From Pseudomonadota bacterium (GTDB lineage: Bacteria; Pseudomonadota; Alphaproteobacteria; UBA8366), in contig JAYZAS010000002.1 of assembly GCA_036339585.1 (NCBI GenBank), positions 158,250 to 222,249 of the forward strand: a DNA stretch of 64,000 bases, in the 5' to 3' direction. Positions 32,379 to 41,567 of the stretch are shown piece after piece. The notes beneath the pieces are model-generated. The model did no database searches, was not told the origin of the DNA, and saw nothing but the letters and a program-made list of their open reading frames with translations. Both the position numbers and the translations under genes were made by a program. Each line of letters begins with the position of its first letter. Positions within the stretch are counted from its first letter, which is position 1.

Positions 32379-33572
32379 ATGCAAGATAATACAACTGAAC
32401 CACTGTTGTTTGAACCCATACAGATTCGTGGAATAGAAGCTAAAAACCGCATTGTAGTCTCTCCAATGTGCCAGTATGTCTCAAATGACGGAATGCCGAA
32501 TGACTGGAACTTAGTCCATCTGGGGCGCTATGCCTTCGGCGGCGCGGGCATAATCTTCGGCGAAGAGACGGCAGTTGAGGCACGCGGGCGCAAATCCTAT
32601 CAATGCGCTGGCATATGGGATGATAATCATATCGCCGGTTATCGCCGAATAACTGAGTTCTTAAAATCTTTAGGAGCAGTGCCCGCAATTCAGCTTGGCC
32701 ATACTGGATCGAAAGCTTCGTGCCGTGGCCCTATGGAACAGTTTGCCGCACTCACCGACGACGACATAAAAACCGGGATGCCTCCATGGCAAGGGCTCGC
32801 ACCCAGCGCGTTGAAATCAATAAACCGCCGATTTTTGCCAAAAGAGATGGATGCCGGTGATATTTCTATTGTCCAAGAATGCTTTCGGGAAGCAGTACAA
32901 AGAGCCGTCGATGCGGGCTTTGAAATTATTGAAATCCATGGTGCACACGGTTACCTTTTGCATCAATTTTTGTCCCCGACAAGTAACCTTCGAACAGATT
33001 CGTATGGCGGCGACCTCCGAGGCCGTATGCGTTTTCCTCTTGAAGTTGCCGAAGTCGTCAGGAAAGCCCTCCCCAAAAATCTACCACTGTCATTCCGTTT
33101 GTCGGCGGTTGACGGCAAAGGCGGGACTTGGGGGTTTTCTGAGGCAAAGGTCTTCGCTCGAGCGCTTGAGGAAAGAGGTGTTGATATAATAGATATTTCC
33201 TCTGGTGGCATTTCAGGTGACAGTAATTTGCCTAATGTCCCAAGAGTACAAGGTTATCATGTTGGATTTTCCGAAGGATTTAAAAATGAAGTCAATGCAT
33301 TAGTCATGGTGGTTGGTTTGATAACTAATCCAAGACAAGCTGAAGACATTTTGAAGAGCGGAAAGGCTGATCTAATAGGGATGTCCCGCGAGTTAATGTA
33401 TCATAGCGACTGGCCATTGCATGCCGCTCGGGAATTAGGCGTATCAGATTATCTGTCGCTGCAGCCTGAACCTTATGCTTTTCGATTAAGAAAACGGGCA
33501 GCAGATAGGTTATTAGCCAATAATCTACCCGAAGAGGCTAAGAGAGCTTTCGAGCAACTGTACAAGTCCTAA
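32379..33572 (+). CDS. Old yellow enzyme family NADH:flavin oxidoreductase (YqjM-like)
   Basis: This FMN-dependent ene-reductase-type protein has 397 residues. The TIM-barrel start PIQIRGIEAKNRIVVSPMCQY carries the Cys in PMCQY that marks the YqjM/thermophilic-like class. EIHGAHGYLLHQFLSP gives the phosphate and active-site region, and GGDLRGRMRFPLEV and SGKADLIGMSRELM complete the FMN-binding pattern. Physiological substrate is unknown. It stands alone on the + strand, divergent from the FAH hydrolase. Confidence 0.92.
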   Translation: MQDNTTEPLLFEPIQIRGIEAKNRIVVSPMCQYVSNDGMPNDWNLVHLGRYAFGGAGIIFGEETAVEARGRKSYQCAGIWDDNHIAGYRRITEFLKSLGAVPAIQLGHTGSKASCRGPMEQFAALTDDDIKTGMPPWQGLAPSALKSINRRFLPKEMDAGDISIVQECFREAVQRAVDAGFEIIEIHGAHGYLLHQFLSPTSNLRTDSYGGDLRGRMRFPLEVAEVVRKALPKNLPLSFRLSAVDGKGGTWGFSEAKVFARALEERGVDIIDISSGGISGDSNLPNVPRVQGYHVGFSEGFKNEVNALVMVVGLITNPRQAEDILKSGKADLIGMSRELMYHSDWPLHAARELGVSDYLSLQPEPYAFRLRKRAADRLLANNLPEEAKRAFEQLYKS

Positions 33573-33763
33573 CTAACAATAGTTGGTTCTGCAACCATGG
33601 CTTGTAGTAATGGAAGTGCGTTTATTCAGAGCAACAAAAATTTTTTGTATGTGGTTTTTTGGAAAATAAACAAATCAAAATAACCTAGTAAACAACAATT
33701 CAATGCACCTAATGTGGCCCATTTACAGTCGGCGCTTTATCATAGAAATTCAACGCATGTTTG

Positions 33764-34714
33764 CTATATTTTATTTGCATTCCATTTCGCTAGGTCTTGG
33801 TCAGCTAAACGTCGCGCTCGCGGCGACAACTCTGAGAAAAGATCTATTAGCTTCGCGTAAGCTGCTTTTTGTTTTGGCTGAGTTTGGATGCTGTGAGCAA
33901 GGGTAAGAAAAAATATTGCCCAACGAGTAGACCGCTCATCAATGTCCTCCCTATCCAAAAGCTTCATTACTTTATTTCTGTAAAGTGTCGCCGCCGGCAC
34001 ATATGCAATCACATGCCTTTGTAAGGCGGAAACCGTAAACCATCTTCTGGCCTTGTCTTCACTTCTCGCTACCCCTTCTCCCTTGAGGTACATCAATCCC
34101 AAATTGTATGCAGCGGACGGGTGTTGTTTATCTCCAGCTTTTTTCAGCCAGCGATAGGCCTGTTTCATATTTTTTTTAGTGCCTACGCCCGCAAAATAAA
34201 GCTCACCTACACGAGAGGCGGCTTTCGTCTCACCAGCCTTTGCTCCTTTTAAACAGAGCTCAAATCCACGTTTCGAGTTTTTCTTTATGCCATTCCCTAA
34301 AATATATAGATCACCCAATTCGCAAAAAGCAGGTTTGTAACCCTGATTCATAGCTGACGAGAGCCACTTGTGCGCCATACTAAAGTTAGGCTTGCTAGCT
34401 TTACCCTTCGCCATGCAAATACCATAATTGTGTTGGGCGGCAGGGTCTCCTCGCTCCGCGCCTTTGAGGAACAACCGGCAAGCAATACTCTTGTCTTTAT
34501 CGACGCCCAATCCTAAAACATACAACTCGCCCAGTGCGTTGGGGGACAGCTTATCACCCTTTGCAACACCAGCACGAAAGGATTTAACCGCACCTAGGTA
34601 ATCTTTTTGATCTAAAGCCTTTTTTCCGGCCTCAAATTCAGTTGCTAGCCCTCCCCATGAAAGGGACAGAAAGAATCCTAAACACCACAACATCAACCAT
34701 CTATTATGGATCAT
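33764..34714 (-). CDS. Secreted Sel1-repeat (TPR-like) protein
   Basis: A 316-residue protein with an N-terminal signal peptide (LMLWCLGFFLSLSWGG) and about six Sel1-like repeats, recognised by recurring A..G...A...LG.LY..G.G patterns, for example NALGELYVLGLGVDKD, AASRVGELYFAGVGTKKN and AAYNLGLMYLKGEGVARS. Such repeats form a helical solenoid for protein binding, so a periplasmic or outer-membrane scaffold role is likely. The partner is unknown. It lies 39 bases downstream of sdhB on the same strand and may be the last gene of the sdh transcript. Confidence 0.85.
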   Translation of the reverse strand: MIHNRWLMLWCLGFFLSLSWGGLATEFEAGKKALDQKDYLGAVKSFRAGVAKGDKLSPNALGELYVLGLGVDKDKSIACRLFLKGAERGDPAAQHNYGICMAKGKASKPNFSMAHKWLSSAMNQGYKPAFCELGDLYILGNGIKKNSKRGFELCLKGAKAGETKAASRVGELYFAGVGTKKNMKQAYRWLKKAGDKQHPSAAYNLGLMYLKGEGVARSEDKARRWFTVSALQRHVIAYVPAATLYRNKVMKLLDREDIDERSTRWAIFFLTLAHSIQTQPKQKAAYAKLIDLFSELSPRARRLADQDLAKWNANKI

Positions 34715-34753
34715 TATTAAGGTTTCCCCGCTAGCCTTATGGAGAATAACAGA

Positions 34754-35530
34754 CTATTGCCGAGCCAACATGAGTTTTTTTATCTCACCAATTGCCCCCG
34801 CTGGATTTAAGCCCTTGGGGCATGTCTTGGTGCAATTCATGATAGTATGACACCTATAGAGCCGAAAAGGGTCCTCCAACTGATCTAACCGTTCACCGGT
34901 ATCTTCATCTCGGCTATCGATTATCCAACGATAGGCCTGTAAAAGGATAGCTGGCCCAAGGTATCTATCGCCATTCCACCAGTATGAGGGACACGACGTA
35001 GAGCAGCAAAAACATAAGATACACTCATACAAGCCATCTAACCTCCGGCGCTCTTCCGGCGACTGCAATCTCTCCCTGGCCGGCGCTGGAGATTGGTTCT
35101 TCATCCACGGTTCAATAGAGGCTAGTTGCGCGTAGGCTGTGCTTAAATCCGGAACCAAGTCTTTCACAACCGGCATGTGCGGCAGAGGATATATTTTAAT
35201 AGCGCCGGCCACGTCTGAAATATATTTGGTGCAGGCAAGCGTGTTTGTTCCATCGATATTCATTGCGCACGAACCGCAAACACCTTCGCGGCAAGACCGG
35301 CGAAAGGTAACCGTAGAGTCAATTTCGTTTTTTATTTTTATAAGCGCGTCCAAAACCATTGGGCCGCAATTGTCTAAATCGACCTCAAAGGTATCGACAC
35401 GGGGGTTATCTCCGCTGTCTGCATCCCAGCGATAGATCTTGAATGTTTTGAGATTTTTCGCCCCCGCAGGTGCCGAAAACGTCTTGCCGGTCCGAACTTT
35501 AGAGTTAGCAGGCAAAGTGAATTGCGCCAT
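34754..35530 (-). CDS. sdhB: Succinate dehydrogenase iron-sulfur subunit
   Basis: SdhB passes electrons from the flavin of SdhA to ubiquinone through three Fe-S centres. The 2Fe-2S ligands are in CREGVCGSC plus a later Cys, the 4Fe-4S ligands in [12 protein letters not shown] and the 3Fe-4S ligands in [12 protein letters not shown]. The 258 residues match the alphaproteobacterial length. It follows sdhA after 78 bases. Confidence 0.98.
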   Translation of the reverse strand: MAQFTLPANSKVRTGKTFSAPAGAKNLKTFKIYRWDADSGDNPRVDTFEVDLDNCGPMVLDALIKIKNEIDSTVTFRRSCREGVCGSCAMNIDGTNTLACTKYISDVAGAIKIYPLPHMPVVKDLVPDLSTAYAQLASIEPWMKNQSPAPARERLQSPEERRRLDGLYECILCFCCSTSCPSYWWNGDRYLGPAILLQAYRWIIDSRDEDTGERLDQLEDPFRLYRCHTIMNCTKTCPKGLNPAGAIGEIKKLMLARQ

Positions 35531-35608
35531 TTTCTGTCTCTTTCCCCTGAACTAAATAACTATGCTTCCTGTATAAATATGTTTCCTGTCATCGACTGAT
35601 GAAAACAA

Positions 35609-37393
35609 TCAATAAACCCTCGCTTTTGGTGGGAATGACTGAACTTCATTAGTCATGGTCTGCATAACTACAGAACGATAATCTAGTTTGACGTTACCCT
35701 CTTCGTCACACCATGCCAGAGTATGTTTCATCCAGTTTTCGTCATCGCGATCAGGGAAATCTTCTCGCGCATGCGCTCCACGGCTTTCCTTGCGTTCGGC
35801 TGCTGATGTCATTGACACCATTGATTGACCCAAAAGATTATCTAACTCCAATGTTTCGACTAAATCTGAGTTCCAAACCATCGACTTGTCACTAACACTT
35901 ATATCATCTCGTTTCGACCAGGCCTCTTTCATCAATTTGACACCCTCATCGAGGACCTCTCCTGTTCTAAATACTGCACAATTTCCCTGCATTATGCGCT
36001 GCATTTCAAGACGCAGTGTAGCTGTGGGAGTATCGCCATTAGCATGGCGAAATTTATCTAAGCGAGCCAAGGCCTCATCACCAGCATCTGGCTTCAATTG
36101 TTTGTGTGATGCTTCAGGATCTACAGTCTCAGCACAGCGCTTTGCCGCAGCTTTCCCGAACACAACAAGATCCAATAGTGAGTTTGACCCAAGCCTGTTG
36201 GCGCCATGCACTGAAACACAAGCGGCTTCACCTATTGACATTAAGCCTGGAACCACGCTTTCTTTCCCATTAACCGTTAATGCTTCACCATAGTAGTTGG
36301 TAGGAATACCCCCCATATTATAGTGGCAAGTTGGAATTATTGGGATGGGCTCTTTATGAACGTCAACGCCGGCAAATACTCTTGCAGTTTCTGATATGCC
36401 CGGCAGGCGTTCCTCTATCACATTTGGGTCCAGATGCTCTATATGCAGGTGAATATGATCAGCTTCCGGCCCCACACCACGCCCCTCTCTTATTTCGATC
36501 GTCATCGAACGGCTGACCACATCTCGGCTAGCAAGATCTTTTGCTGAAGGAGCGTATCGCTCCATAAATCTCTCACCCTCGGAATTCGTTACATAACCAC
36601 CCTCGCCTCGTACTCCTTCGGTGATCAAGCACCCAGCTCCATATATGCCAGTTGGATGGAATTGTACGAATTCTGGATCTTGTAACGGCAAGCCCGCACG
36701 TAGGACCATTCCACCGCCATCGCCGGTACAAGTGTGCGCACATGTTGCCGAAAAATAAGCTTTCCCGTAACCACCCGTTGCAAGAATCACCATTTTGGCC
36801 TTGAACCGGTGAATAGATCCATCATCTAAATTCCATGCCATCACACCAGCGATTTCGTCATCATCATTCCTTATTAAATCCAGTGCAAAATATTCTATGA
36901 AGAACTCGACTGAATGTTTGAGAGACTGTTGATAGAGCGTGTGCAAAATGGCGTGCCCGGTTCGATCCGCCGCCGCGCAAGTGCGGTGTGCAGTACCATC
37001 GCCATAATTAGTTGTCATTCCTCCAAAAGGACGTTGATAGATTTTTCCCTCTTCAGTCCTGCTAAACGGCACACCATAGTGCTCAAGCTCAATGACTGCG
37101 GGTACTGCTTCACGGCACATGAATTCAATAGAGTCTTGATCTCCAAGCCAATCTCCACCCTTAACAGTGTCATACATGTGCCAGCGCCAATCATCATCGC
37201 CCATATTACCCAAAGAAGCTGACATGCCTCCCTGCGCTGCAACCGTATGACTGCGAGTAGGGAACACCTTCGATATGCATGCAGTTTTTAGTCCTGCCTC
37301 TGCTAGCCCAACTGTTGCCCTCAAACCTGCACCACCAGCCCCGACCACAACAACGTCGTATTCATGATCAATAATTGGATATGCTTCGCCCAT
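35609..37393 (-). CDS. sdhA: Succinate dehydrogenase flavoprotein subunit
   Basis: SdhA oxidises succinate to fumarate with covalent FAD. The N-terminal FAD motif GAGGAGLR, the FAD-linked His in [10 protein letters not shown], the substrate-binding region HPTGIYGAG and the catalytic Arg region are intact. From ATG 37393 ([18 protein letters not shown]) it has 594 residues; an 18-residue extension would overlap sdhD and is rejected. Four bases separate it from sdhD. Confidence 0.98.
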   Translation of the reverse strand: MGEAYPIIDHEYDVVVVGAGGAGLRATVGLAEAGLKTACISKVFPTRSHTVAAQGGMSASLGNMGDDDWRWHMYDTVKGGDWLGDQDSIEFMCREAVPAVIELEHYGVPFSRTEEGKIYQRPFGGMTTNYGDGTAHRTCAAADRTGHAILHTLYQQSLKHSVEFFIEYFALDLIRNDDDEIAGVMAWNLDDGSIHRFKAKMVILATGGYGKAYFSATCAHTCTGDGGGMVLRAGLPLQDPEFVQFHPTGIYGAGCLITEGVRGEGGYVTNSEGERFMERYAPSAKDLASRDVVSRSMTIEIREGRGVGPEADHIHLHIEHLDPNVIEERLPGISETARVFAGVDVHKEPIPIIPTCHYNMGGIPTNYYGEALTVNGKESVVPGLMSIGEAACVSVHGANRLGSNSLLDLVVFGKAAAKRCAETVDPEASHKQLKPDAGDEALARLDKFRHANGDTPTATLRLEMQRIMQGNCAVFRTGEVLDEGVKLMKEAWSKRDDISVSDKSMVWNSDLVETLELDNLLGQSMVSMTSAAERKESRGAHAREDFPDRDDENWMKHTLAWCDEEGNVKLDYRSVVMQTMTNEVQSFPPKARVY

Positions 37394-37397
37394 GATT

Positions 37398-37778
37398 TTA
37401 TCCCCCAAAGGAAACTTTAATAATTGAGAAAGTAGCAGCCACGGCAAGGCCGATGCTGCTCAATTTCATGACAACTAACGCCATCAGTTTGACACCTTCG
37501 TGATGGACGTAATCCTCTATTACCACCTGCACACCCAGCTGCAAATGATGAAACGTTGCAATTACTAGCAGCACCATCAATATACCGTTAGTAGGCTGCG
37601 CCAGCCACTTAATGCCGCTTGCGTGATCGCTGCCCGCAAGCGTTAATGCGGAATACACAAACCAGAGCGTGAGAGGTACGAGAGCAACCGCAGTTATGCG
37701 CTGTGACCACCAATGGTGTGATCCTGCCTTCGCACTACCTAAGCCGCGCACTCTACCAAGTGGATGCTGTAAGCCCAT
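37398..37778 (-). CDS. sdhD: Succinate dehydrogenase membrane anchor subunit
   Basis: This 126-residue protein with three transmembrane helices anchors the SdhAB head and shares heme b and the quinone site with Sdh[30 protein letters not shown] is the typical alphaproteobacterial start, with the quinone-site region around SQRITA and candidate heme His in [15 protein letters not shown]. It lies between sdhC and sdhA with gaps of 10 and 4 bases. Confidence 0.95.
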   Translation of the reverse strand: MGLQHPLGRVRGLGSAKAGSHHWWSQRITAVALVPLTLWFVYSALTLAGSDHASGIKWLAQPTNGILMVLLVIATFHHLQLGVQVVIEDYVHHEGVKLMALVVMKLSSIGLAVAATFSIIKVSFGG

Positions 37779-37788
37779 TATATTCCCT

Positions 37789-38178
37789 TCAGAACACTTT
37801 AGTATATAAAACGCACCAAAATCCGCCCGTCAAAATCACAGATAGTGCAAACACAGCATAACCTGACGCTCGCGCGACCGGTAAATCGTACCCAAGCCCG
37901 GCATCCCAAACCAAATGCCTAATGCCGTTTGCCAAGTGGTAAAATAACGACCACGTCCAACCAACCAACATGACGTATCCGGGTACAGAGGTGAGAAAAT
38001 TGCACAACATCAAATACCCATCTGGGCCCCCGGCAAGAGTTAATAACCACACTGCTAAAAGGACGCTTCCCGCTGTCAGCGAGATGCCAGTGGCCCTATG
38101 AAGTATTGATAAAGCCATTGTCCATTGCCACCGATATATCTGCAAATGCGGGGAAAGAGGCCTGCCTGTGGATGCCAT
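37789..38178 (-). CDS. sdhC: Succinate dehydrogenase cytochrome b556 subunit
   Basis: SdhC provides the quinone-binding and heme-ligating membrane part of complex II. The N-terminal signature RPLSPHLQIYRWQWTMALSILHRATG and the heme-ligand helix SLFYHLANGIRHLVWD are clear in 129 residues with three transmembrane helices. It is the first gene of sdhCDAB; its promoter should lie in the large gap just right of it (38179 upward). Confidence 0.96.
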   Translation of the reverse strand: MASTGRPLSPHLQIYRWQWTMALSILHRATGISLTAGSVLLAVWLLTLAGGPDGYLMLCNFLTSVPGYVMLVGWTWSLFYHLANGIRHLVWDAGLGYDLPVARASGYAVFALSVILTGGFWCVLYTKVF

Positions 38179-38455
38179 TTTCGAGTCCTTTAAGCTCTAA
38201 CAGTCAATTGTTACTCTTTATTAATGCCTGTATTCAATCCAATTCAACACAAATTCACGATGCGCATAACAGAAATAAAAAAATCGTTCTTATTTGTCTT
38301 AACTGGGCGTTCATTAGACACCTTTCAAGTCCCAAGTCAACTTCTGGTTCTGATATGTGGCTAGCGGTTTTTAAGGAAGGACGTTCATTGCATGAAGCTG
38401 CGCAAATGCAAATTCGAAAAACCCGATGGCATGCCATTTTGGGGATATTGTCCGC

Positions 38456-38516
38456 TGTGGAAAAATTCGGGGATAAGTTGTGGGTCTTCTGTGCGTAAAC
38501 GAAGGGGTTATTCACA
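38456..38516. promoter_or_regulatory. Pair of DnaA-box-like sites
   Basis: TTTTCCACA (read on the - strand, 38456-38464) and TTATTCACA (+ strand, 38508-38516) both fit the relaxed DnaA consensus TTWTNCACA, and a GGGGATAAGTTGTGGG stretch between them resembles a further degenerate site. They could be replication-origin elements, DnaA-regulated promoter sites, or chance matches. Confidence 0.35.
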
Positions 38517-38735
38517 ACAAATTTGGAAATTAGTTTTCTTTGCGCTGGACATTTAATCGGTCCACGGTCACCCTTAAAGACAGCATGAATTAGTGCTGAA
38601 TTTGAGATCGTACGTAGGCATCCGTGTAGTTTTTTGCAAACTGGTACGCGCCCTGTATGAACCAAATTTAGGGCTCAAGCGGCGTCGGGACATCTTGGTA
38701 AAGCTTGAGTTGGGTAGCTACGGTGTTCACAGCAA

Positions 38736-38752
38736 TCGTGTCTTAGACACGA
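38736..38752. repeat. 7-bp perfect inverted repeat with TTA loop
   Basis: TCGTGTC and GACACGA are separated by TTA. It lies within the non-coding region about 145 bases before the large terminator structure and could be part of the same RNA or an operator. Confidence 0.4.
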
Positions 38753-38896
38753 GTGTTGCGCGGGTAATAGTTTTTGTTCGCGGCAGAATATCGAGAATGC
38801 TTTTGAGCGTAACGGCAGCGTCGTCGCCAGGGCGCCTGTTGTTCAAGCTCTGGTATTGCCTGACTAGCCTCGTGCGGGGAGCCTCACGGCTTCATA

Positions 38897-38975
38897 GGCG
38901 TCGGCAACACCGCATAGGTGCGAATACGACACGGTGGTCCCACCAACTCCTTGTCGTATTGCCGACGCCTTTTTT
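38897..38975 (+). terminator. Branched rho-independent terminator / 3' domain of a structured RNA
   Basis: GGCGTCGGCAA (38897-38907) pairs perfectly with TTGCCGACGCC (38959-38969) and is followed by six T (38970-38975). Inside the 11-bp stem are a CACC/GGTG hairpin (38908-38920) and a 7-bp stem TACGACA/TGTCGTA (38925-38931 with 38952-38958) capped by a GGTG/CACC hairpin, giving a three-way junction. The gene to the right reads on the other strand and none to the left points here, so this probably ends a non-coding RNA on the + strand. It matches none of tmRNA, SRP RNA or RNase P RNA signatures I know; a divergent 6S RNA cannot be excluded. Confidence 0.75.
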
Positions 38976-39083
38976 ATTTGAAGAAAGGCCGAACGATAAG
39001 CTACAATCCTCGGCCGCGAGTTTTGTAAGTTCTTGTGTTGTTGCGTAATCGGGTTTTAACAACAAACGGCACTAAATGTTCCT

Positions 39084-40574
39084 TTAACGCGCATACAAAA
39101 GCGAGAGGCCGTCAATATTTTTTCTCTCTATGATTTCCCAGCTTGCGCTTACCAATTTAGCAACAAGTTCTTCTTCTGAGTGATCATTCACATATCCAGA
39201 AGCTCTTCGATCCTCGTGATCAAAGCTTAGCCTTAAAGGCACACCGTGATAGACTATATAAAGATGGCCCACAGATGTTCTCAGCCTCGCGAACAAGCGG
39301 TCTACATCGTGAACATATTCAAGCACCCCAAGCAAAGTCGCCATGTCCCAATGCCCGCTTGGAAATTGGTTTTGATTGAGATCAGCAATAACCGTATTTT
39401 TTGAAAATCGAACAATATCCAGAGGGGTGTATTTCACAGCTATCGGAAGCTTTTGAAACAGCCTCATCGTGCCAGCACCAACATCAATAAGTGTCCCTCT
39501 CCGCAATAAATATGGCATAACCATTGAAGCGCGCATTTCCGCGCCTTGCACTAAATTTGGAGGCCGACACCAACGCCATCCATCAGTTGCCTTTGCCTTC
39601 ATAATACTTTTCGTAAAGCTGGCACGGGCGTGTCGATCGTAAGGTCTCTCTTGAACATCCGATAGCGATAGTGGGGGTGGTGGATACGGTTTAAAATAGC
39701 CATCGTATACTGGGTCTGCCTCAACAGCCTCAATTAATGATGGAGCAATAGCTAAAATATTACCAGTCTCGTCACCCGAGATCCAAGGCATTAAAACTCC
39801 GGGCATATGGATGTGTGGAAACCAAAAAAGACGAAACCCCAGCTCCAGAAGGCGTTTGGAAACCCTGTGAAACTCTTTTAGCGAATTTCTCTTCGCGTAT
39901 TCTGTTGACTTTTCAAAAATTATCGCAGCAACTTTCCCGGATTTTAGTGTCTCATCTGCTCCATCCAGCACTTCTGGTTCCCCGCCCTCAACATCAACTT
40001 TTATAAAAGTCCGTCTCTTGGAAAGTCCTTGGCGCACAGCAAGAAGCTTATCAACCGAGATCATTTCGATATCCTCGCCCGCGGCAATCGGTACTTCTCC
40101 AGGATGCAGAGCCCCTGTTTGATGTCCCATTGTCGAAAATGACCAGAGTTTTGTGGAGCCAGTATCCAGCCCACAAGCAGCCTCGATAATCTCAATCTGT
40201 TCATCACGCTGATTTAGTTTGGCCCATGTTTTCAGTACGCGTAAATTGTGGGGATCGGGTTCTATAGCCACAACACTGACATCGCCGCATGGAGCGCTAG
40301 CGGCAGATAAGGAGTAAATTCCGAAATGGGCCCCTACATCTATAAACAAGTCACCCGACATGAGGTGACGATCCAAGAAACTACGGTACGGGTACTCATA
40401 CCCACTATAGAGAGCCTCACAACGGGCAAGAAGGGCTAACCCCGGGTCTTTAGCGTAGTCGGGTGGCAAAACCATGACGAAACGAGCTGATCCATCATGA
40501 TTTTTCTGACATGATGGCAGTAATAGATTACCATCGCTAGACTCTGGCAGTTGAGGAAGTAATTTCTGGCCCAT
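39084..40574 (-). CDS. FkbM-family methyltransferase fused to a second class I methyltransferase domain
   Basis: The 496-residue protein appears to hold two SAM-dependent methyltransferase domains. The N-terminal half (about 65-250) is FkbM-like: SAM motif LFIDVGAHFGIYSLSAA and the characteristic FIKVDVEGGEPEVLDGA. The C-terminal part (from about 340) is a methyltransferase-11-like domain with TLIDVGAGTMRLFQ and a WDMATLLGVLEYVHDVD motif IV stretch. FkbM-type proteins commonly O-methylate sugars or polyketides, so an envelope saccharide target is plausible but unproven. No neighbouring biosynthetic genes define the substrate. Confidence 0.82.
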   Translation of the reverse strand: MGQKLLPQLPESSDGNLLLPSCQKNHDGSARFVMVLPPDYAKDPGLALLARCEALYSGYEYPYRSFLDRHLMSGDLFIDVGAHFGIYSLSAASAPCGDVSVVAIEPDPHNLRVLKTWAKLNQRDEQIEIIEAACGLDTGSTKLWSFSTMGHQTGALHPGEVPIAAGEDIEMISVDKLLAVRQGLSKRRTFIKVDVEGGEPEVLDGADETLKSGKVAAIIFEKSTEYAKRNSLKEFHRVSKRLLELGFRLFWFPHIHMPGVLMPWISGDETGNILAIAPSLIEAVEADPVYDGYFKPYPPPPLSLSDVQERPYDRHARASFTKSIMKAKATDGWRWCRPPNLVQGAEMRASMVMPYLLRRGTLIDVGAGTMRLFQKLPIAVKYTPLDIVRFSKNTVIADLNQNQFPSGHWDMATLLGVLEYVHDVDRLFARLRTSVGHLYIVYHGVPLRLSFDHEDRRASGYVNDHSEEELVAKLVSASWEIIERKNIDGLSLLYAR

Positions 40575-40657
40575 AAAACTCTCAACCTACAAAATTAATA
40601 TACAAGCTTTCGATTAGCGAGAATGCGGCGCAAACAACATCGCGTAAAGAGAAAAAA

Positions 40658-41500
40658 TTGGCAATTTTGTCTATACAGTCTAATGTCATAACCGGTTACG
40701 TCGGCAATGCAGCAGCGCGTTTACCGCTACAAAGACTTGGTTTCGAAGTCTGGGCTTTAGATACGGTCACCTTGTCGAACCACCCGGCTATTTGCCCACC
40801 TGCCGGTCAAATCAGCACTCCTGAGCAAATTTTAGATTTGTTCAACGGTATCCGCTCACTAGGGCTTCTTAATAAATGCGTTGCAGTGCTTGGTGGGTAT
40901 TTGGGTAATGCGGAGAATGGACCCGCATTACTGCATGCGGTTAGTAGGACTAGAAAGGAAAATAAGCGCGCTTTGTTTGTTTGTGATCCTGTAATGGGTG
41001 ACAACGGCAGAATTTATGTCGATGGAGATATTGTAAGCTTTTACACAAACAAAGCTATGGGTATAGCTGATGTAATACTTCCCAATGCGTTCGAGGCAAG
41101 TTTATTGACGGGTATCTCCGTAACAAGCGTCAGCACAGCATTACAGGCCATTCAGAACCTCAGAAATAGGGGCCCGGCAATCATAATTGTTACGGGTGTA
41201 GAGGCGCCAGGCACCTCAAAACTCGCGACCTTGATATCTTTCAAAGACGAAGTATGGCAAACTTTAACCCCTAGAGTTGAAATCCAATCGCACGGCGCAG
41301 GCGATTTACTAAGCGCGCTTTTTACTGGGAATTACATTCAAAACAAAAACCCTTTAACGTCGGTGTCAAGTGCCATAGCGGGCGTATATTCAGCGTTAAA
41401 AAACGCAAAAAAAACCGACGCCGATACTTTGCTGTTAACTTCCGTTCAGGAAACAATGCTTGACCCGCCGGAAACGTTCAAACCAGAACGGCTGAGGTAA
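40658..41500 (+). CDS. pdxY: Pyridoxal kinase
   Basis: Pyridoxal kinase phosphorylates pyridoxal in B6 salvage. The N-terminal ILSIQSNVITGYVGNAAARLPLQRLG with the VxxGYVGN motif is diagnostic of the PdxK/PdxY group. FVCDPVMGDNG gives the metal/ATP region and HGAGDLLSALFTG the ribokinase-type catalytic GAGD. The 280 residues match. Translation starts at TTG 40658, since no ATG lies upstream of the conserved N-terminus. It is divergent from the double methyltransferase. PdxY is chosen over PdxK by similarity of layout, so the symbol is tentative. Confidence 0.9.
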   Translation: MAILSIQSNVITGYVGNAAARLPLQRLGFEVWALDTVTLSNHPAICPPAGQISTPEQILDLFNGIRSLGLLNKCVAVLGGYLGNAENGPALLHAVSRTRKENKRALFVCDPVMGDNGRIYVDGDIVSFYTNKAMGIADVILPNAFEASLLTGISVTSVSTALQAIQNLRNRGPAIIIVTGVEAPGTSKLATLISFKDEVWQTLTPRVEIQSHGAGDLLSALFTGNYIQNKNPLTSVSSAIAGVYSALKNAKKTDADTLLLTSVQETMLDPPETFKPERLR

Positions 41501-41567
41501 TTTCCTATGCGTGCTTATTAATAAACAAGACAATGACTTGGTGCTATTGTATTCTCTCATCATTACA

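Larger units (their letters stand above)
38179..39083. other. 905-base non-coding region between the sdh operon and a methyltransferase gene
   Basis: This is the largest gene-free stretch in the window. Open frames here show no family motif or convincing ribosome-binding site. It should contain the sdh promoter (reading left). It holds an A+T-rich run near 38270-38301, DnaA-box-like sites at 38456-38516, a 7-bp hairpin at 38736-38752 and a strong structured terminator on the + strand at 38897-38975. A + strand non-coding RNA ending at the terminator is likely, with an undefined 5' end. Confidence 0.6.

Noticed and set aside
38106..38498. 130-residue + strand frame antisense to the start of sdhC
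   Set aside because: Begins inside sdhC; composition is not coding-like and no motif is seen.
38593..39048. Stop-free 151-residue + strand frame
   Set aside because: Overlaps the structured terminator stem, has no ribosome-binding site and no family motif.
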